Positions 28,488-38,082 of a stretch of 64,000 nt of DNA are shown piece by piece. A program made the translations under genes and the position numbers. Source of the DNA: Ramlibacter pallidus (GTDB lineage Bacteria; Pseudomonadota; Gammaproteobacteria; Burkholderiales; Burkholderiaceae_C); assembly GCF_015070875.1 (NCBI RefSeq), contig NZ_JADDIV010000004.1, forward strand, positions 372,001-436,000, given 5' to 3'. Under the pieces are notes generated by a model. That model saw nothing but the letters and a program-made list of their open reading frames with translations, ran no database searches and was not told where the DNA came from. The first letter of the stretch is position 1, and each line of letters opens with the position of its first letter.

Positions 28488-29522
28488 TCAGGCCAGCACG
28501 CGGGCGCGCTTTTGCTGGAAGGCCGGCCACACTTCCGGGTTCACCAGCCGCGGCGGCCGTTCGCCGGCGGCCAGGGCGACGATCTGCTCGGCACCCATCA
28601 CCGCGACGTTGCGGCGCGCCTCGTGCGTGACCCCGGCGATGTGGAAACTGGCGAACACGTTGTCCATGGCCAGCAGGGGGTGGTCCAGCGGCGGCGGTTC
28701 GCGGTCCCACACGTCGACGCCGGCGCCGTACAGGTGGCCGGAGCGCAGCGCATCGACCAGTGCCGCCTCGTCGTGGATGCCGCCGCGGGCGGTGGTGATG
28801 AAGATCGCGCCCTTCTTCATGCGCGCGAAAGCCGCGGCATCCATCATCCTGAGCGTGGTCGCGTTGCGCGGGCAGTGCAGCGACACGACGTCCGCTTGGG
28901 CGAGCAGTTCGTCGAGATCGACCTTGCGGGCACCCCGGCGCGCGACCTCTTCGGCCGGCACGTACGGGTCGCGGGCGATCACCTGCAGGCCGAACGCCTT
29001 CGCGAGAGCGCTCACCCGGCGTCCCACCTCGCCGATGCCGACGAGGCCGACGGTCTTGCCCTTGATCTCGTGGCCCATCACGTCCTCGCGCGTGAAGCCC
29101 GTCTCCCGGCGCAGCCGCCGATCGGTCTCGATCATGCGGCGCGACAAGGCGAGCATCATCGCCAGCGTGTGCTCCGCCACCGAATCGGCGTTGCCGCCGG
29201 ACTGGTTCACCACGGCAATGCCGGCCGCCGTGCACGCAGGCACATCGACCGTGTCGTAGCCGGCGCCCGACGACGACACGCACAGCAGGTTCGGACAGCG
29301 GGCGACGAGTTCGGGCGTCACGAACCACTCCCTGGGAAGTTCGTCCTTGGCCGCCGACACCTGGTACACGTGCGCCGTGGCCAGCATGTCCCAGGCCAGC
29401 GCGGAATTCCCCCGGGCCGGAAAGATCCCCAGGGAAATGCCGGGCCGCCCCGCCAGGCCTTCGTCGAACGCAGGGTTGATCCACAGGTCCGAGCGGACGA
29501 CGCGCATTTCCTTGGCTTGCAT
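28488..29522 (-). CDS. D-isomer-specific 2-hydroxyacid dehydrogenase
   Basis: The 344-residue NAD-dependent enzyme has the Rossmann motif GLVGIGEVGRRV and the catalytic Arg in TTARGGIHDEAAL; Glu and His follow, the latter in FHIAGVTHEA. The start at 29522 (MQAKEMRVVRSD) was chosen because the upstream in-frame sequence is low in coding character. It is separated from the Bug gene by 136 bp. With the FMN L-hydroxyacid oxidase it would allow interconversion or use of both enantiomers through a common 2-oxoacid. Confidence 0.9.
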   Translation of the reverse strand: MQAKEMRVVRSDLWINPAFDEGLAGRPGISLGIFPARGNSALAWDMLATAHVYQVSAAKDELPREWFVTPELVARCPNLLCVSSSGAGYDTVDVPACTAAGIAVVNQSGGNADSVAEHTLAMMLALSRRMIETDRRLRRETGFTREDVMGHEIKGKTVGLVGIGEVGRRVSALAKAFGLQVIARDPYVPAEEVARRGARKVDLDELLAQADVVSLHCPRNATTLRMMDAAAFARMKKGAIFITTARGGIHDEAALVDALRSGHLYGAGVDVWDREPPPLDHPLLAMDNVFASFHIAGVTHEARRNVAVMGAEQIVALAAGERPPRLVNPEVWPAFQQKRARVLA

Positions 29523-29596
29523 GGTGAAGACGGTTCTTTGTGATGGGCTGGCGGAACTGTACAGAAACGCCGCGGACACAAGTCGTGAGCCCGCGG

Positions 29597-30373
29597 TCAG
29601 GCGGCAGCCTCGGCCGCCAGCGCCTCCGGCACCCGCGTCACCTTGCGGCCGGCGATGATCATCCCCAGCACTTCGTCTTCCGTCACGTCGGCCGTGCGGT
29701 AGGTGCCGACCGCGCGGCCGTTCTTCATCACGCACAGGCGGTCCGAGAGGCCGAACACGTCGGGCATGTCGTGCGTGATCAGGAAGATGCCGACCCCGGC
29801 CGCCTTGAGCCGGCGCACCAGCTCGTGGACCATGCGCGTCTCCTCGGGGCCCAGGGCGGCGCAGGGCTCGTCCATGATCAGCGCCCGCGCGCGGTAGTGG
29901 ATCGCGCGCGAGATCGCCACCACCTGGCGCTGGCCGCCGGAGAGGGCGCGCACCGGCACGCGGATGTTGCGGAAGTTCGGGTTCAGCTGCCGGAACACCT
30001 CGCGCGCCGCCTTCTCCATCGCGAAGTCGTCCAGCGTGCCCCAGCGCGTCTTGAGCTCGCGGCCCAGAAACAGGTTGGCCACGCTGTCCAGGTTGTCGGC
30101 GAGCGCCAGCGTCTGGTGGATGGCCTCGACGCCGAGCGCCTGCGCGTCCGAAGGCCGCGCGATGGTGGCGCGTTCGCCGTTGATGCGGATCTCGCCTTCG
30201 TCGATCGCATAGGCGCCGGCCAGCGCCTTCATCAGCGTGGACTTGCCGGCGCCGTTGTGGCCCAGCACCGCGACCACTTCGCCCGGCCAGAGGCTCAGGT
30301 TGACGTCGTCGACGGCACGGATGCCGCCGAAGGACTTGCGCACGGAGCGCAGTTCGACCAGCGGCGTGCTCAT
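29597..30373 (-). CDS. Sugar ABC transporter ATP-binding protein, single-NBD (FrcA/XylG-like)
   Basis: The 258-residue ATPase has Walker [10 protein letters not shown], signature LSGGQRQ, Walker B ALIMDEP and a downstream H-loop in FLITHDMPD. Classical xylose and ribose ATPases (XylG, RbsA) are about 500 residues with two nucleotide-binding domains; this is a single domain, as in the fructose transporter FrcA. It overlaps the permease gene by four bases and is the last gene of the transporter. Confidence 0.9.
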   Translation of the reverse strand: MSTPLVELRSVRKSFGGIRAVDDVNLSLWPGEVVAVLGHNGAGKSTLMKALAGAYAIDEGEIRINGERATIARPSDAQALGVEAIHQTLALADNLDSVANLFLGRELKTRWGTLDDFAMEKAAREVFRQLNPNFRNIRVPVRALSGGQRQVVAISRAIHYRARALIMDEPCAALGPEETRMVHELVRRLKAAGVGIFLITHDMPDVFGLSDRLCVMKNGRAVGTYRTADVTEDEVLGMIIAGRKVTRVPEALAAEAAA

Positions 30374-31635
30374 GCCATGCGCTCCCCGGTGCGGCGGCGG
30401 TACACGACGTCGAACACGACGGCGACGATCAGCACCTGCCCGATGATCACCATGCGGTGGCCGATGCTGATGTCCAGCAGCAGCAGCCCGCTTTCCAGGA
30501 ACTGGATGACGAGCGCACCGAGCACCGTGCCCAGCACCGTGCCGCTGCCACCCGACAGCGCGATGCCGCCGATCACCGCGGCGGCGATGGCATAGAGCTC
30601 CATGCCGGTGCCGAGCGAGTTGGTGCCTGCGTTGAGGCGCGACACCGCGACGATGGCCGCGACGGCGACCGCCGTGCCCAGCAGCAGGAAGCTCTTGAGC
30701 ATCACCCACTTCACCGGAATGCCCACGAGGGCCGCCGCTTCCGGGTTGCCGCCGATCGCATAGACGGCACGGCCGAAGCTGGTGCGGTTGACGAGGAAGG
30801 CGATCGCGCCCACCACCGCGCCCCAGACCAGCACGGGGATGGGGATGCCTTGCGGCGCGCTTTTGCTGGCGATGCGGTAGGCGCACATGGCGGCGACGAA
30901 ACCGAGGATCACCACGAAGAAGAAGGCGGTGTAGGCGACGTCCAGCGCCAGCGGCTTCGGCGCGAAGCCGTGGCGCGCAGCCATGCGGCGGCGCTGCGCG
31001 GTGTTCCACGCGAGCCAGGCGCACATCAGCAGGCCGAGCACCCAGCTGGCGGTGACGCCGATGGCGCCGTCGAGGCCGCCGCCGATCAGCAGGAAGGTCT
31101 CGTCGGTCACCGGCTGCGTGCGGCCGTCGGCGATGAGGAAGGCGACACCGCGGAAGGTGACCAGCCCGCCCAGCGTCACCACGAACGAGGGCACGCCCAG
31201 GTAGGCGGTCAGCCAGCCCTGGTAGAGCGCGATCGCCAGCGACACCGCCCAGCCCGCGAGGCAGGCGTACGCCCAGTGCCAGCCCTGCGTGTAGATCAGC
31301 CAGGCGACCAGCACCCCGACCGTCGCGAGCACCGAGCCGACCGAGAGGTCGATCTGCCGCTGCACGATGACCAGCGCGATCGCCGCGGCGACGATGCCCA
31401 CCACCGCGGACTGCTGCGCGATGTTGTACAGGTTCTCCGGCGTGAGGAAGTTGCCGGTGGCCACGTGGAAGGCGATGCCCATCACGGCGAGCACCGCCGC
31501 CATGATCGCCAGCCGCAGGTCGAGCGAGCTGATGTGCAGGCGTTCACGCAGGGGCGTGGACGCCGACGGCGCCGCCCCTGCTTCCTGCGCCAGTGCCGTC
31601 GTCGCCTCCTGCGCTCCCATGCTGCTGCGCGTCAC
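30370..31635 (-). CDS. xylH: Sugar ABC transporter permease (XylH-like)
   Basis: The 421-residue membrane protein has about ten hydrophobic segments and the CUT2-family motifs [37 protein letters not shown] and [20 protein letters not shown]. The long form with an inserted segment around 220-270 is typical of XylH. An alternative start is Met6 (31620). It starts 3 bp after the binding-protein gene and overlaps the ATPase gene. Sugar specificity follows from the binding protein only. Confidence 0.88.
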   Translation of the reverse strand: MTRSSMGAQEATTALAQEAGAAPSASTPLRERLHISSLDLRLAIMAAVLAVMGIAFHVATGNFLTPENLYNIAQQSAVVGIVAAAIALVIVQRQIDLSVGSVLATVGVLVAWLIYTQGWHWAYACLAGWAVSLAIALYQGWLTAYLGVPSFVVTLGGLVTFRGVAFLIADGRTQPVTDETFLLIGGGLDGAIGVTASWVLGLLMCAWLAWNTAQRRRMAARHGFAPKPLALDVAYTAFFFVVILGFVAAMCAYRIASKSAPQGIPIPVLVWGAVVGAIAFLVNRTSFGRAVYAIGGNPEAAALVGIPVKWVMLKSFLLLGTAVAVAAIVAVSRLNAGTNSLGTGMELYAIAAAVIGGIALSGGSGTVLGTVLGALVIQFLESGLLLLDISIGHRMVIIGQVLIVAVVFDVVYRRRTGERMA

Positions 31636-31638
31636 CTG

Positions 31639-32664
31639 CTATTTGCAGGCCGCGGGGCCGCTGGCCTTGTCGACGCCGCGGCAGGCGGCTTCCTTGGAGA
31701 TCCAGCCGGCCTTGATGACCGTGTCGAGCTTGTCGGCCGTGACCGGGACGGGCTTCAGCAGGATCGCATTGAGCTTCACCTTGCGCTCGCCGCCGGCGAA
31801 GGTCGTGGCGTTGGGCACCTTCTGGCCCTTGACCAGCGCGACCGCCACCGACGCCGCCTCGCGGCCCAGCTCGCGCGCGTCCTTCCACACGGACACGGTC
31901 TGCGTGCCGAGCGCCACGCGGTTCAGGGCCGCATGGTCACCGTCCTGGCCGGACACCGGCACGCCCTTGAGGCCGCGGGCCGACAACGCCGCGACCACGC
32001 CGCCGGCGGTGCCGTCGTTGGAGGCGACCACCGCGTCGACCTTGTTGCCGGACTTGGAGAGGATCTGCTCCATGTTGCGCTGCGCGACCTCGGGCTTCCA
32101 GCCGTCGGTGTATTCCTCGCCCACGATCTTGATGTCGCCTTTCTTGATCGCATCCGCCAGCACTTCCTGCTGGCCCTCGCGCAGCAGGTTGGCGTTGGGA
32201 TCGGTGGGGGAGCCCTTGATCATGGCGTAGTTGCCCTTGGGCCTGGCGGCCAGCACGGCGCGCGCCTGCAGGCGGCCGACCTCCTTGTTGTCGAAGGAGA
32301 TGTAGAAGACCTCGGGCGACTCGATCAGGCGGTCGTAGGCGACCACGGGGATGCCGCGCGCCTTGGCCTTGGCCAGCGCCGGCGCGATGGCGTCCTTGTC
32401 GTAGGCGAGGATGATGAGCACCTTGGCGCCCTTGTTGATGAGGCCTTCGACGTCGGCGATCTGCTTTTCCGCCGAGCCGTTGGCGTCGGCACTGACGTAG
32501 CTCGCACCCAGCTTGCCGAGCTGGTCCTTGATGGCCTTCTCGTCCGTCTTCCAGCGCTCCTCCTGGAAGTTGGACCAGCTGACACCGACCACCTGGGCGA
32601 GGGCGGTCGAACAGGCGCCGGCGGCGAGCGCCGCTGCAAGCAGGAACTTGTACTGCGTCTTCAT
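31639..32664 (-). CDS. xylF: D-xylose-type sugar-binding protein (XylF-like)
   Basis: The 341-residue periplasmic protein has a Sec signal ending near ACSTALA and a mature start [16 protein letters not shown] that closely follows Xyl[19 protein letters not shown] and [20 protein letters not shown] are ligand-proximal segments of the family. It is the first gene of a three-gene transporter. Xylose is the best guess, but ligand choice in this family often differs between species. Confidence 0.88.
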   Translation of the reverse strand: MKTQYKFLLAAALAAGACSTALAQVVGVSWSNFQEERWKTDEKAIKDQLGKLGASYVSADANGSAEKQIADVEGLINKGAKVLIILAYDKDAIAPALAKAKARGIPVVAYDRLIESPEVFYISFDNKEVGRLQARAVLAARPKGNYAMIKGSPTDPNANLLREGQQEVLADAIKKGDIKIVGEEYTDGWKPEVAQRNMEQILSKSGNKVDAVVASNDGTAGGVVAALSARGLKGVPVSGQDGDHAALNRVALGTQTVSVWKDARELGREAASVAVALVKGQKVPNATTFAGGERKVKLNAILLKPVPVTADKLDTVIKAGWISKEAACRGVDKASGPAACK

Positions 32665-32800
32665 GGTGTCTCCTTCCCTGTCGGGTTCCGGGGGAGGGCC
32701 ATTCCAGCATCTTTCTTCGCGCGCGAGAAGCGGGGAGAGCCCGCGTAAGCATTCCGCTGAAGGGCTTGTTACACCGTGAGCGGGCTGGCAGCGCAAACGG

Positions 32801-33730
32801 TTACCGAGCCTGGCCGCCGTGCTGGCCGGTGGCCACCTTCCCGCGTGCGAACTGCGACGGTGACTGGCCGACGTGCCGCGTGAACGCCACGCTGAAGGTG
32901 CTGGCCGACCCGTAGCCCACGCGAGCCGCGATGTCCGCGACGGCGGCGGCGCGGCGGCGCAGGAGGTCCTTGGCCAGCGCCATCCGCCACGCCACCAGGT
33001 ATTCCATCGGGGGCATGCCGACCTTGGCCAGGAACCGCGCGAAGAAGGTCGAGCGGGACAGCGCCGCTTCCTTGGCCATGGCAGCGACCGTCCAGGGCCG
33101 GGTCGGGTCCGCATGAAGAGCGCGGATCGCCACCGACAGCCGCGGGTCGGCGAGGCCCTGCGCCAGTCCGGGCCAGACCGCCTCCTGCTCGCCGGGCGCC
33201 CGCAGGGCTTCGATGAGCAGCACCTCGAGCAGGCGCTCGAGCACGACGTCGCGCGCGGGCCGCCGTGCGCCTGACTCGTCACCCAGCAGTTGCACCAGCG
33301 CGGCCAGCCGGGGCGCGTCGCGCACGTGGATCAGACGCGGCAGCAGCGACACCAGCAGGCCCGCATTGGGCGATGCGAAGGTGCAGTGCCCGGCCAGGAT
33401 GCGCAGGTCGGGCTCGCCCTTCGGCGCGCCGATCCGGAAGCGTCCTTCCGCGACGGCCACCGGGGTGGACAGGACGTCCTCCGGCGGTGACTCGGCACTC
33501 GTCATGCAAACCAAGTGCGCGGCAGGCACCAGCACGAAGTCGCCGGCCTGGAGCCGCACCGGCGCCTGGTCGTCCAGCGCGATCTGGCAGCTGCCCTCGA
33601 GGACCGCGCAGTAGAAAGGCTCCCCGGCATCGGAGCGCCGGATGCGCCACTGCCCGGCGCCGGACACCTGCTTGGAGAAGCGGGCGGCGGGCCGGAGCAA
33701 GGCCACCACGTCGGCAAGAGGATCGACCAT
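32801..33730 (-). CDS. AraC-family transcriptional regulator (cupin N-terminus)
   Basis: The 309-residue protein has a cupin-type N-terminal half (about 1-200, [20 protein letters not shown] and [13 protein letters not shown]) and a C-terminal double HTH (about 205-300) with [20 protein letters not shown] and [19 protein letters not shown]. This subgroup commonly controls a divergent SDR gene, and an SDR gene starts 95 bp away on the other strand. It could equally act on the sugar transporter 136 bp downstream. Confidence 0.9.
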   Translation of the reverse strand: MVDPLADVVALLRPAARFSKQVSGAGQWRIRRSDAGEPFYCAVLEGSCQIALDDQAPVRLQAGDFVLVPAAHLVCMTSAESPPEDVLSTPVAVAEGRFRIGAPKGEPDLRILAGHCTFASPNAGLLVSLLPRLIHVRDAPRLAALVQLLGDESGARRPARDVVLERLLEVLLIEALRAPGEQEAVWPGLAQGLADPRLSVAIRALHADPTRPWTVAAMAKEAALSRSTFFARFLAKVGMPPMEYLVAWRMALAKDLLRRRAAAVADIAARVGYGSASTFSVAFTRHVGQSPSQFARGKVATGQHGGQAR

Positions 33731-33824
33731 CCCTGGACGCTCGCTAAAGAGATTCGTACGTTCCAGTGTAGCCAGTCCGGACCCGCGTCCCTAACCTCGG
33801 GGCTTCCCACACGAAGGAACCGAT

Positions 33825-34586
33825 ATGAAAACCGTCTTGATCACCGGCTGCTCCTCCGGCTTCGGCCTGGCCACCGCCCGGCTTTTCCTCGACCGCGGCT
33901 GGAACGTCATCGCGACCATGCGAGCGCCGCGTCACGACGTGCTGCCGCCCGAGCCCCGCTTGCGCGTGCTTCCCCTGGACGTGACCGATGCCGCCAGCAT
34001 TGCTGCAGCCGTCGCGGCGGCCGGCCCCATCGACGTGCTGGTGAACAACGCCGGCTTCGGCGCACCCGCTCCCGTGGAACTCACCTCGCCCGACACCGTC
34101 CGCGCCCTGTTCGACACGAACACCTTCGGCACGATCGCCGTGACGCAGGCCGTCCTGCCCGGCATGCGCCAGCGCGGCTCGGGCGTCATCGTCAACGTGA
34201 CCTCCAGCGCCACTTACAAGCCGCTGCCGCTCGTGGGCGTGTACCGTGCGGCCAAGGCGGCCGTGAACGCCCTGTCCGAATCGCTGGCGGGCGAGGTCGC
34301 GCCGTTCGGCATCCGCGTCCACCTGGTGCTGCCGGGCTCCTCGGGCGAAACGCAGTTCCGGGTCACCGCCGCCAAGCGCCTGGAGGGCCCGGGCGATCCG
34401 GTGTATGGCGACTTCATCCGCGACACGCTCGCGCGCATGCAGGCCATGACGGGACCGGGCACGCGCGCCCAGGACGTCTCCGAGGCGGTCTGGCGGGCGG
34501 CGAACGACGCCGCGGCACCGATGCGGATTCCCGCAGGGGCGGATGCTGTGGCGTGGGCGGAAGAAGCGGGAGTGGGGGCGCGGTAG
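33825..34586 (+). CDS. SDR-family oxidoreductase
   Basis: The 253-residue protein has the cofactor motif TGCSSGFGLATA, NNAGFG, Ser in VTSSATYK and YRAAKAAVNALSESL; it is of the classical SDR type often called oxidoreductase of the AraC-SDR pair. A GAAGGA ribosome-binding site precedes the ATG. It is divergent from the AraC gene and converges with the peroxiredoxin gene. The substrate is unknown. Confidence 0.88.
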   Translation: MKTVLITGCSSGFGLATARLFLDRGWNVIATMRAPRHDVLPPEPRLRVLPLDVTDAASIAAAVAAAGPIDVLVNNAGFGAPAPVELTSPDTVRALFDTNTFGTIAVTQAVLPGMRQRGSGVIVNVTSSATYKPLPLVGVYRAAKAAVNALSESLAGEVAPFGIRVHLVLPGSSGETQFRVTAAKRLEGPGDPVYGDFIRDTLARMQAMTGPGTRAQDVSEAVWRAANDAAAPMRIPAGADAVAWAEEAGVGAR

Positions 34587-34596
34587 GCCTGCCTGC

Positions 34597-35340
34597 TCAC
34601 CGCCGGCGCTGCTGCACCCAGGCTTCGACCGCGTCGCTGCCCCCGATCAGTTCTCCATTGACGAACATCTGCGGCACCGTGCCCGCCTTGCAGATCGCTC
34701 CCAGCGCGCGCGTGCGGATGCTGTGCGGCAGCGGCACGTCCGCATAGGGGATCCCCGCGTCGTCCAGCAGCTTCTTGGCCTTGGCGCAGAACGCGCAGCC
34801 TTCGCGCGTGAGCAGCGCGACCTGATCGGGCTCACGCGCGTTCTTGTTCACGTAGTGCAGGAGCGTGTCGGCGTCCGACACCTTGAACGGGTCGCCGGGC
34901 TCCTCCGGCTCGACGAACATCTTCTCGACGATGCCGTCGCGCACCAGCATCGAATAGCGCCACGAGCGCTTGCCGAAGTTCAGGTCGCTCTTGTCGACCA
35001 GCATGCCCATCTGCTCGGTGAAGGCGCCATTGCCATCCGGCAGCATGAAGACATTGTCGCTCTCCTGGCTCTTGGCCCATTCCTCCATCACGAAAGGGTC
35101 GTTCACGGCGACGCAGACGACCTGGTCGACACCGTTGTCGCGAAAGGTGGGAGCCAGCTCGTTGAAGCGCGGCAGGTGGGTGCTGGAGCAGGTCGGCGTG
35201 AAGGCGCCGGGGAGGGAGAACACCGCGACCGTGCGACCCTTGAACAAGGCGTCGGAGGTGATTTCCTTCCATTCGTTGTCCGCGCGGTAGCGGAACTTGA
35301 CCTGGGGGACCGGCTGCCCTTCTCGGGTCGGTTGTGGCAT
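34597..35340 (-). CDS. Hybrid peroxiredoxin-5 / glutaredoxin fusion
   Basis: The 247-residue protein joins a Prx5 domain (1-160, peroxidatic Cys in PGAFTPTCSSTHLP) to a glutaredoxin domain (170-247, CxxC in GCAFCAKAKKL, cis-Pro in TVPQMFVNG). Such hybrids reduce hydroperoxides with glutathione directly. The start at 35340 follows GGAGAG. The glutathione reductase gene lies 89 bp upstream on the same strand, so the pair supplies a complete glutathione-dependent peroxidase system. Confidence 0.93.
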   Translation of the reverse strand: MPQPTREGQPVPQVKFRYRADNEWKEITSDALFKGRTVAVFSLPGAFTPTCSSTHLPRFNELAPTFRDNGVDQVVCVAVNDPFVMEEWAKSQESDNVFMLPDGNGAFTEQMGMLVDKSDLNFGKRSWRYSMLVRDGIVEKMFVEPEEPGDPFKVSDADTLLHYVNKNAREPDQVALLTREGCAFCAKAKKLLDDAGIPYADVPLPHSIRTRALGAICKAGTVPQMFVNGELIGGSDAVEAWVQQRRR

Positions 35341-35429
35341 GGCGTGGCTCTCCTGGATGAACGGACACCGGCATCTTGCGCCGGATGCGCCCGATCGTGT
35401 TGCGCCCGCCGGCGCGTTCGGCCGCCACG

Positions 35430-36776
35430 CTAGTTCAGCGTGACGAGTTCCTCGGCAATCGTCGGATGCAGCGCCATGGTGCGCCTGAAGTCCGTCCACG
35501 TGGCACCGGCGGTGAGGGCGACGGCCACCAGCTGGATCATCTCCGCGACGACGTCGCCGAAGAGGTGGACGCCCACCACGCGGTCGGTCGCGCCATCCAC
35601 CAGCACCTTCATGAACACCTGGTCCTGCGACCCGGCGAACGCCTGCGCCATGGCCCGGAACTTCGTCTGCAGCACCCGCAGCTGCGGATACTTCTCGCGA
35701 GCTTCCTCTTCGGTGAGGCCGACCGTGCCGATCTCCGGCGTGCTGAAGACGGCGGTCGGGATCAGGTGGTAGTCGATGGGCATCGCGGTCCCGTTGCCGT
35801 AATGGCGGTCGGCGAACGCGTGGCCTTCGCGGATGGCCACGGGCGTGAGGTTCACGCGGTCGGTGACGTCGCCGATGGCGAAGATCGAATCGACGTTGGT
35901 GCGGCCCTCGTCGTCGACGCGGATCGCGCCAATGGCGTCCGTGGCGACGCCGACATCCTCCAGCCCCAGTCCCTGGGTGTTCGGCAAGCGCCCGGTGCAG
36001 AGAAGCACCTGGTCCACCTCCAGGTGCGTGCCGGCACTGTCCAGCACGCGCAGGCCCGTCGCGACTTTCTCGATGCTCCGCACCTCCGGACCGAACAGCG
36101 TGCGGATGCCGCGGCGCGCATGGTGCGCGGCCAGCAGGTCACTCAGGTCCGGGTCGAAGCCGCGCAGCAGGCGAGGACCGCGCACGAACTGGGTGACCTC
36201 GCTGCCCATGCCCGCCAGGATGCCCGCGAACTCGACGCCGATGTAGCCGCCGCCCACCACGAGCACGCGGCGCGGCTGCTCGGGGAGGTGGAACACGTCG
36301 TCGGAGGTGATCGCAAGTTCGTGGCCCGGAAAGCCGAACACCGCCGGCTTGCCGCCGGTGGCGACCAGGATCCGGCCGGCCGTGACCTGCCGGTTGCTCC
36401 CCAGCAGCCGAACCGTGTGCGCATCGACGATCCGGGCGAATTCGCCGATCGTTTCCACGCCCGCCGCGTGCAGGTTGCGCTGGTAGATGCCTTCGAGCCG
36501 GTCGAGCTCGGCATCCTTGCGATCGCGCAGCTGCGACCAGTCGAAGGCCGGGAGCGCGCCGAGCTGCCAGCCGTAGGCCTGGCTCGCGACGTACTGGTCG
36601 CGAAAGCGGCTGGCGTAGACCAGCAGCTTCTTCGGCACGCACCCGCGATGGACGCAGGTGCCGCCATAGCGCGAGGCCTCGGCGATGCCAACCCGGGCGC
36701 CGTGGGTGGCGGCGATCCGCGCGGCGCGCACGCCCCCGGAACCGGCGCCGATGACGAAGAGATCGAAGTCGTGCAC
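35430..36776 (-). CDS. gor: Glutathione-disulfide reductase
   Basis: The 448-residue flavoenzyme has the FAD motif FVIGAGSGGVRAARIAA, the redox-active pair in GGTCVHRGCVPKKL, the NADPH motif VVGGGYIGVEFAGI with following Arg residues typical of NADPH use, and the C-terminal HPTIAEE supplying the His-Glu pair. It reduces oxidised glutathione. It lies just upstream of the peroxiredoxin-glutaredoxin fusion, a clear functional link. Confidence 0.93.
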   Translation of the reverse strand: MHDFDLFVIGAGSGGVRAARIAATHGARVGIAEASRYGGTCVHRGCVPKKLLVYASRFRDQYVASQAYGWQLGALPAFDWSQLRDRKDAELDRLEGIYQRNLHAAGVETIGEFARIVDAHTVRLLGSNRQVTAGRILVATGGKPAVFGFPGHELAITSDDVFHLPEQPRRVLVVGGGYIGVEFAGILAGMGSEVTQFVRGPRLLRGFDPDLSDLLAAHHARRGIRTLFGPEVRSIEKVATGLRVLDSAGTHLEVDQVLLCTGRLPNTQGLGLEDVGVATDAIGAIRVDDEGRTNVDSIFAIGDVTDRVNLTPVAIREGHAFADRHYGNGTAMPIDYHLIPTAVFSTPEIGTVGLTEEEAREKYPQLRVLQTKFRAMAQAFAGSQDQVFMKVLVDGATDRVVGVHLFGDVVAEMIQLVAVALTAGATWTDFRRTMALHPTIAEELVTLN

Positions 36777-36992
36777 GGTCAGGCGCGCTCGTGCGGGGTC
36801 ATGGCCATCGGCGCCTCATGGATGCGGAGAGGATGAAACTGTAAACGATGGCCGCCGCCACGGAAGCGCTGCTCGAATGGAGCCGCTCGGGTCACCACCA
36901 CGCCCGTCCGTCCTCCCCATGCATCGTGAAGCTGGACAGTTCGCGCGTGCTTCGTGAAGCTGCGAACCTTCCATACCTGCGAGGCTGTAATC

Positions 36993-37526
36993 ATGAAGAA
37001 CGCAATGAAGGTCGTCTCCATCGCATCCACGTTCGCCTGCCTCCTGCTGGCATCGGGTGGCGTCGCGGCCGGGGATCTGGGGACCGCGGTCGGCGGGGGA
37101 GTGGGCGGCGCCGCGGGTGCGCTGATCGGCAACCAGGTGGGCGGCAAGAACGGAGCCGTCATCGGTGGTGCGGTGGGCGGCGGCGTTGGCGCAGCCGCGA
37201 CGACCTCCGGTTCCGGCAAGACGGGTGCCATCGTCGGCGGAGCCGTCGGCGGTGGCGCGGGCGCCGCGGTCGGCCAGAAGGTGGGCGGCAGCACGGGCGC
37301 CGTGGTCGGGGCAGGCGCGGGCGGGGCGCTCGGCGCCAGCGTCGGCAAGTCGCTCACCGAAAAGGAACCCGTGCAGGCGAAGGTCGCGCAGCCCGCGCCT
37401 GTGAAGGTCGTCACGCAGCCCGCGCCGAAGACGATCGTCGTGCGCGCCGAAGGCGAGGGACACCCGCATGCGCACAAGCGCGGCCATTTCTGCCCGCCTG
37501 GACAGGCGAAGAAGGGCCGTTGCTAG
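36993..37526 (+). CDS. Exported glycine-zipper protein
   Basis: The 177-residue protein has a signal peptide (1-26, ending GGVAA) and about 100 residues of glycine-zipper repeats such as GGAAGALIGNQVGGKNGAVI, with G-x3-G spacing and four similar GAVIGGAVGGG units, which can span or associate with the outer membrane. The C-terminus is Pro/Lys-rich with HPHAHKRGHFCPPGQAKKG. It resembles osmotically inducible SmpA/OmlB-like 2TM glycine-zipper proteins. It is divergent from gor. Confidence 0.75.
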   Translation: MKNAMKVVSIASTFACLLLASGGVAAGDLGTAVGGGVGGAAGALIGNQVGGKNGAVIGGAVGGGVGAAATTSGSGKTGAIVGGAVGGGAGAAVGQKVGGSTGAVVGAGAGGALGASVGKSLTEKEPVQAKVAQPAPVKVVTQPAPKTIVVRAEGEGHPHAHKRGHFCPPGQAKKGRC

Positions 37527-37547
37527 ATTCCTTCCCCGGCCGGACCC

Positions 37548-37898
37548 TCAGCGATAGCGCGCGTCGTAAGGGTACCGGTCGTACGGGTTCGCCACGCCGT
37601 CGCGGTCATCGTCGTACGTGGGCGCGGCGGCCACCGTCGGCGGCACCGTGCCATAGGCGATCGGCGCTTTCCCCAGCGGGATGTGCCGGCCGTAACCATC
37701 CACCTGGTACTGGGTGCCGTCCGCATCGGTGTAGACCGTGCCGGGGGCGAAGCCGGGTCGCCCCGGCGGCGTGGGATCGTACGGGACGCCGAAGATGCGC
37801 GAGATCGTGTTCCCCACGCCATCGATCAGGTCGGCGTGCGCGAGACCGCCGAAGGCGACTGCGCTGACGGCGACGGCGGACAAGATGAACTTCTTCAT
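37548..37898 (-). CDS. Small exported protein
   Basis: The 116-residue protein begins MKKFILSAVAVSAVAFGGLAHA, a clear Sec signal. The mature part reads ADLIDGVGNTISRIFGVPYD, followed by a TVYTDADGTQYQVDGYGRH strand pair and a DDDRDGVANPYDRYPYD tail resembling a calcium-binding thrombospondin type 3-like motif. No enzyme family recognised. It converges with the glycine-zipper gene. Confidence 0.75.
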   Translation of the reverse strand: MKKFILSAVAVSAVAFGGLAHADLIDGVGNTISRIFGVPYDPTPPGRPGFAPGTVYTDADGTQYQVDGYGRHIPLGKAPIAYGTVPPTVAAAPTYDDDRDGVANPYDRYPYDARYR

Positions 37899-38082
37899 GA
37901 AATGCTCCTGCGAAAAGGGTTTCGCTTTGGATGCATTCCACAATGCGCCGCTGCACGGGGGTGCCAGCGCGGGCATCGACTGCCCGTGGGGAGCTTCCTT
38001 CTCGGCTGTAGGCGGTGTCGCCTGAACGAGGCCGCGAGCGCGAGGCAATGAAGAGCTTGACACCCGTGGGCACAATCGGCGG

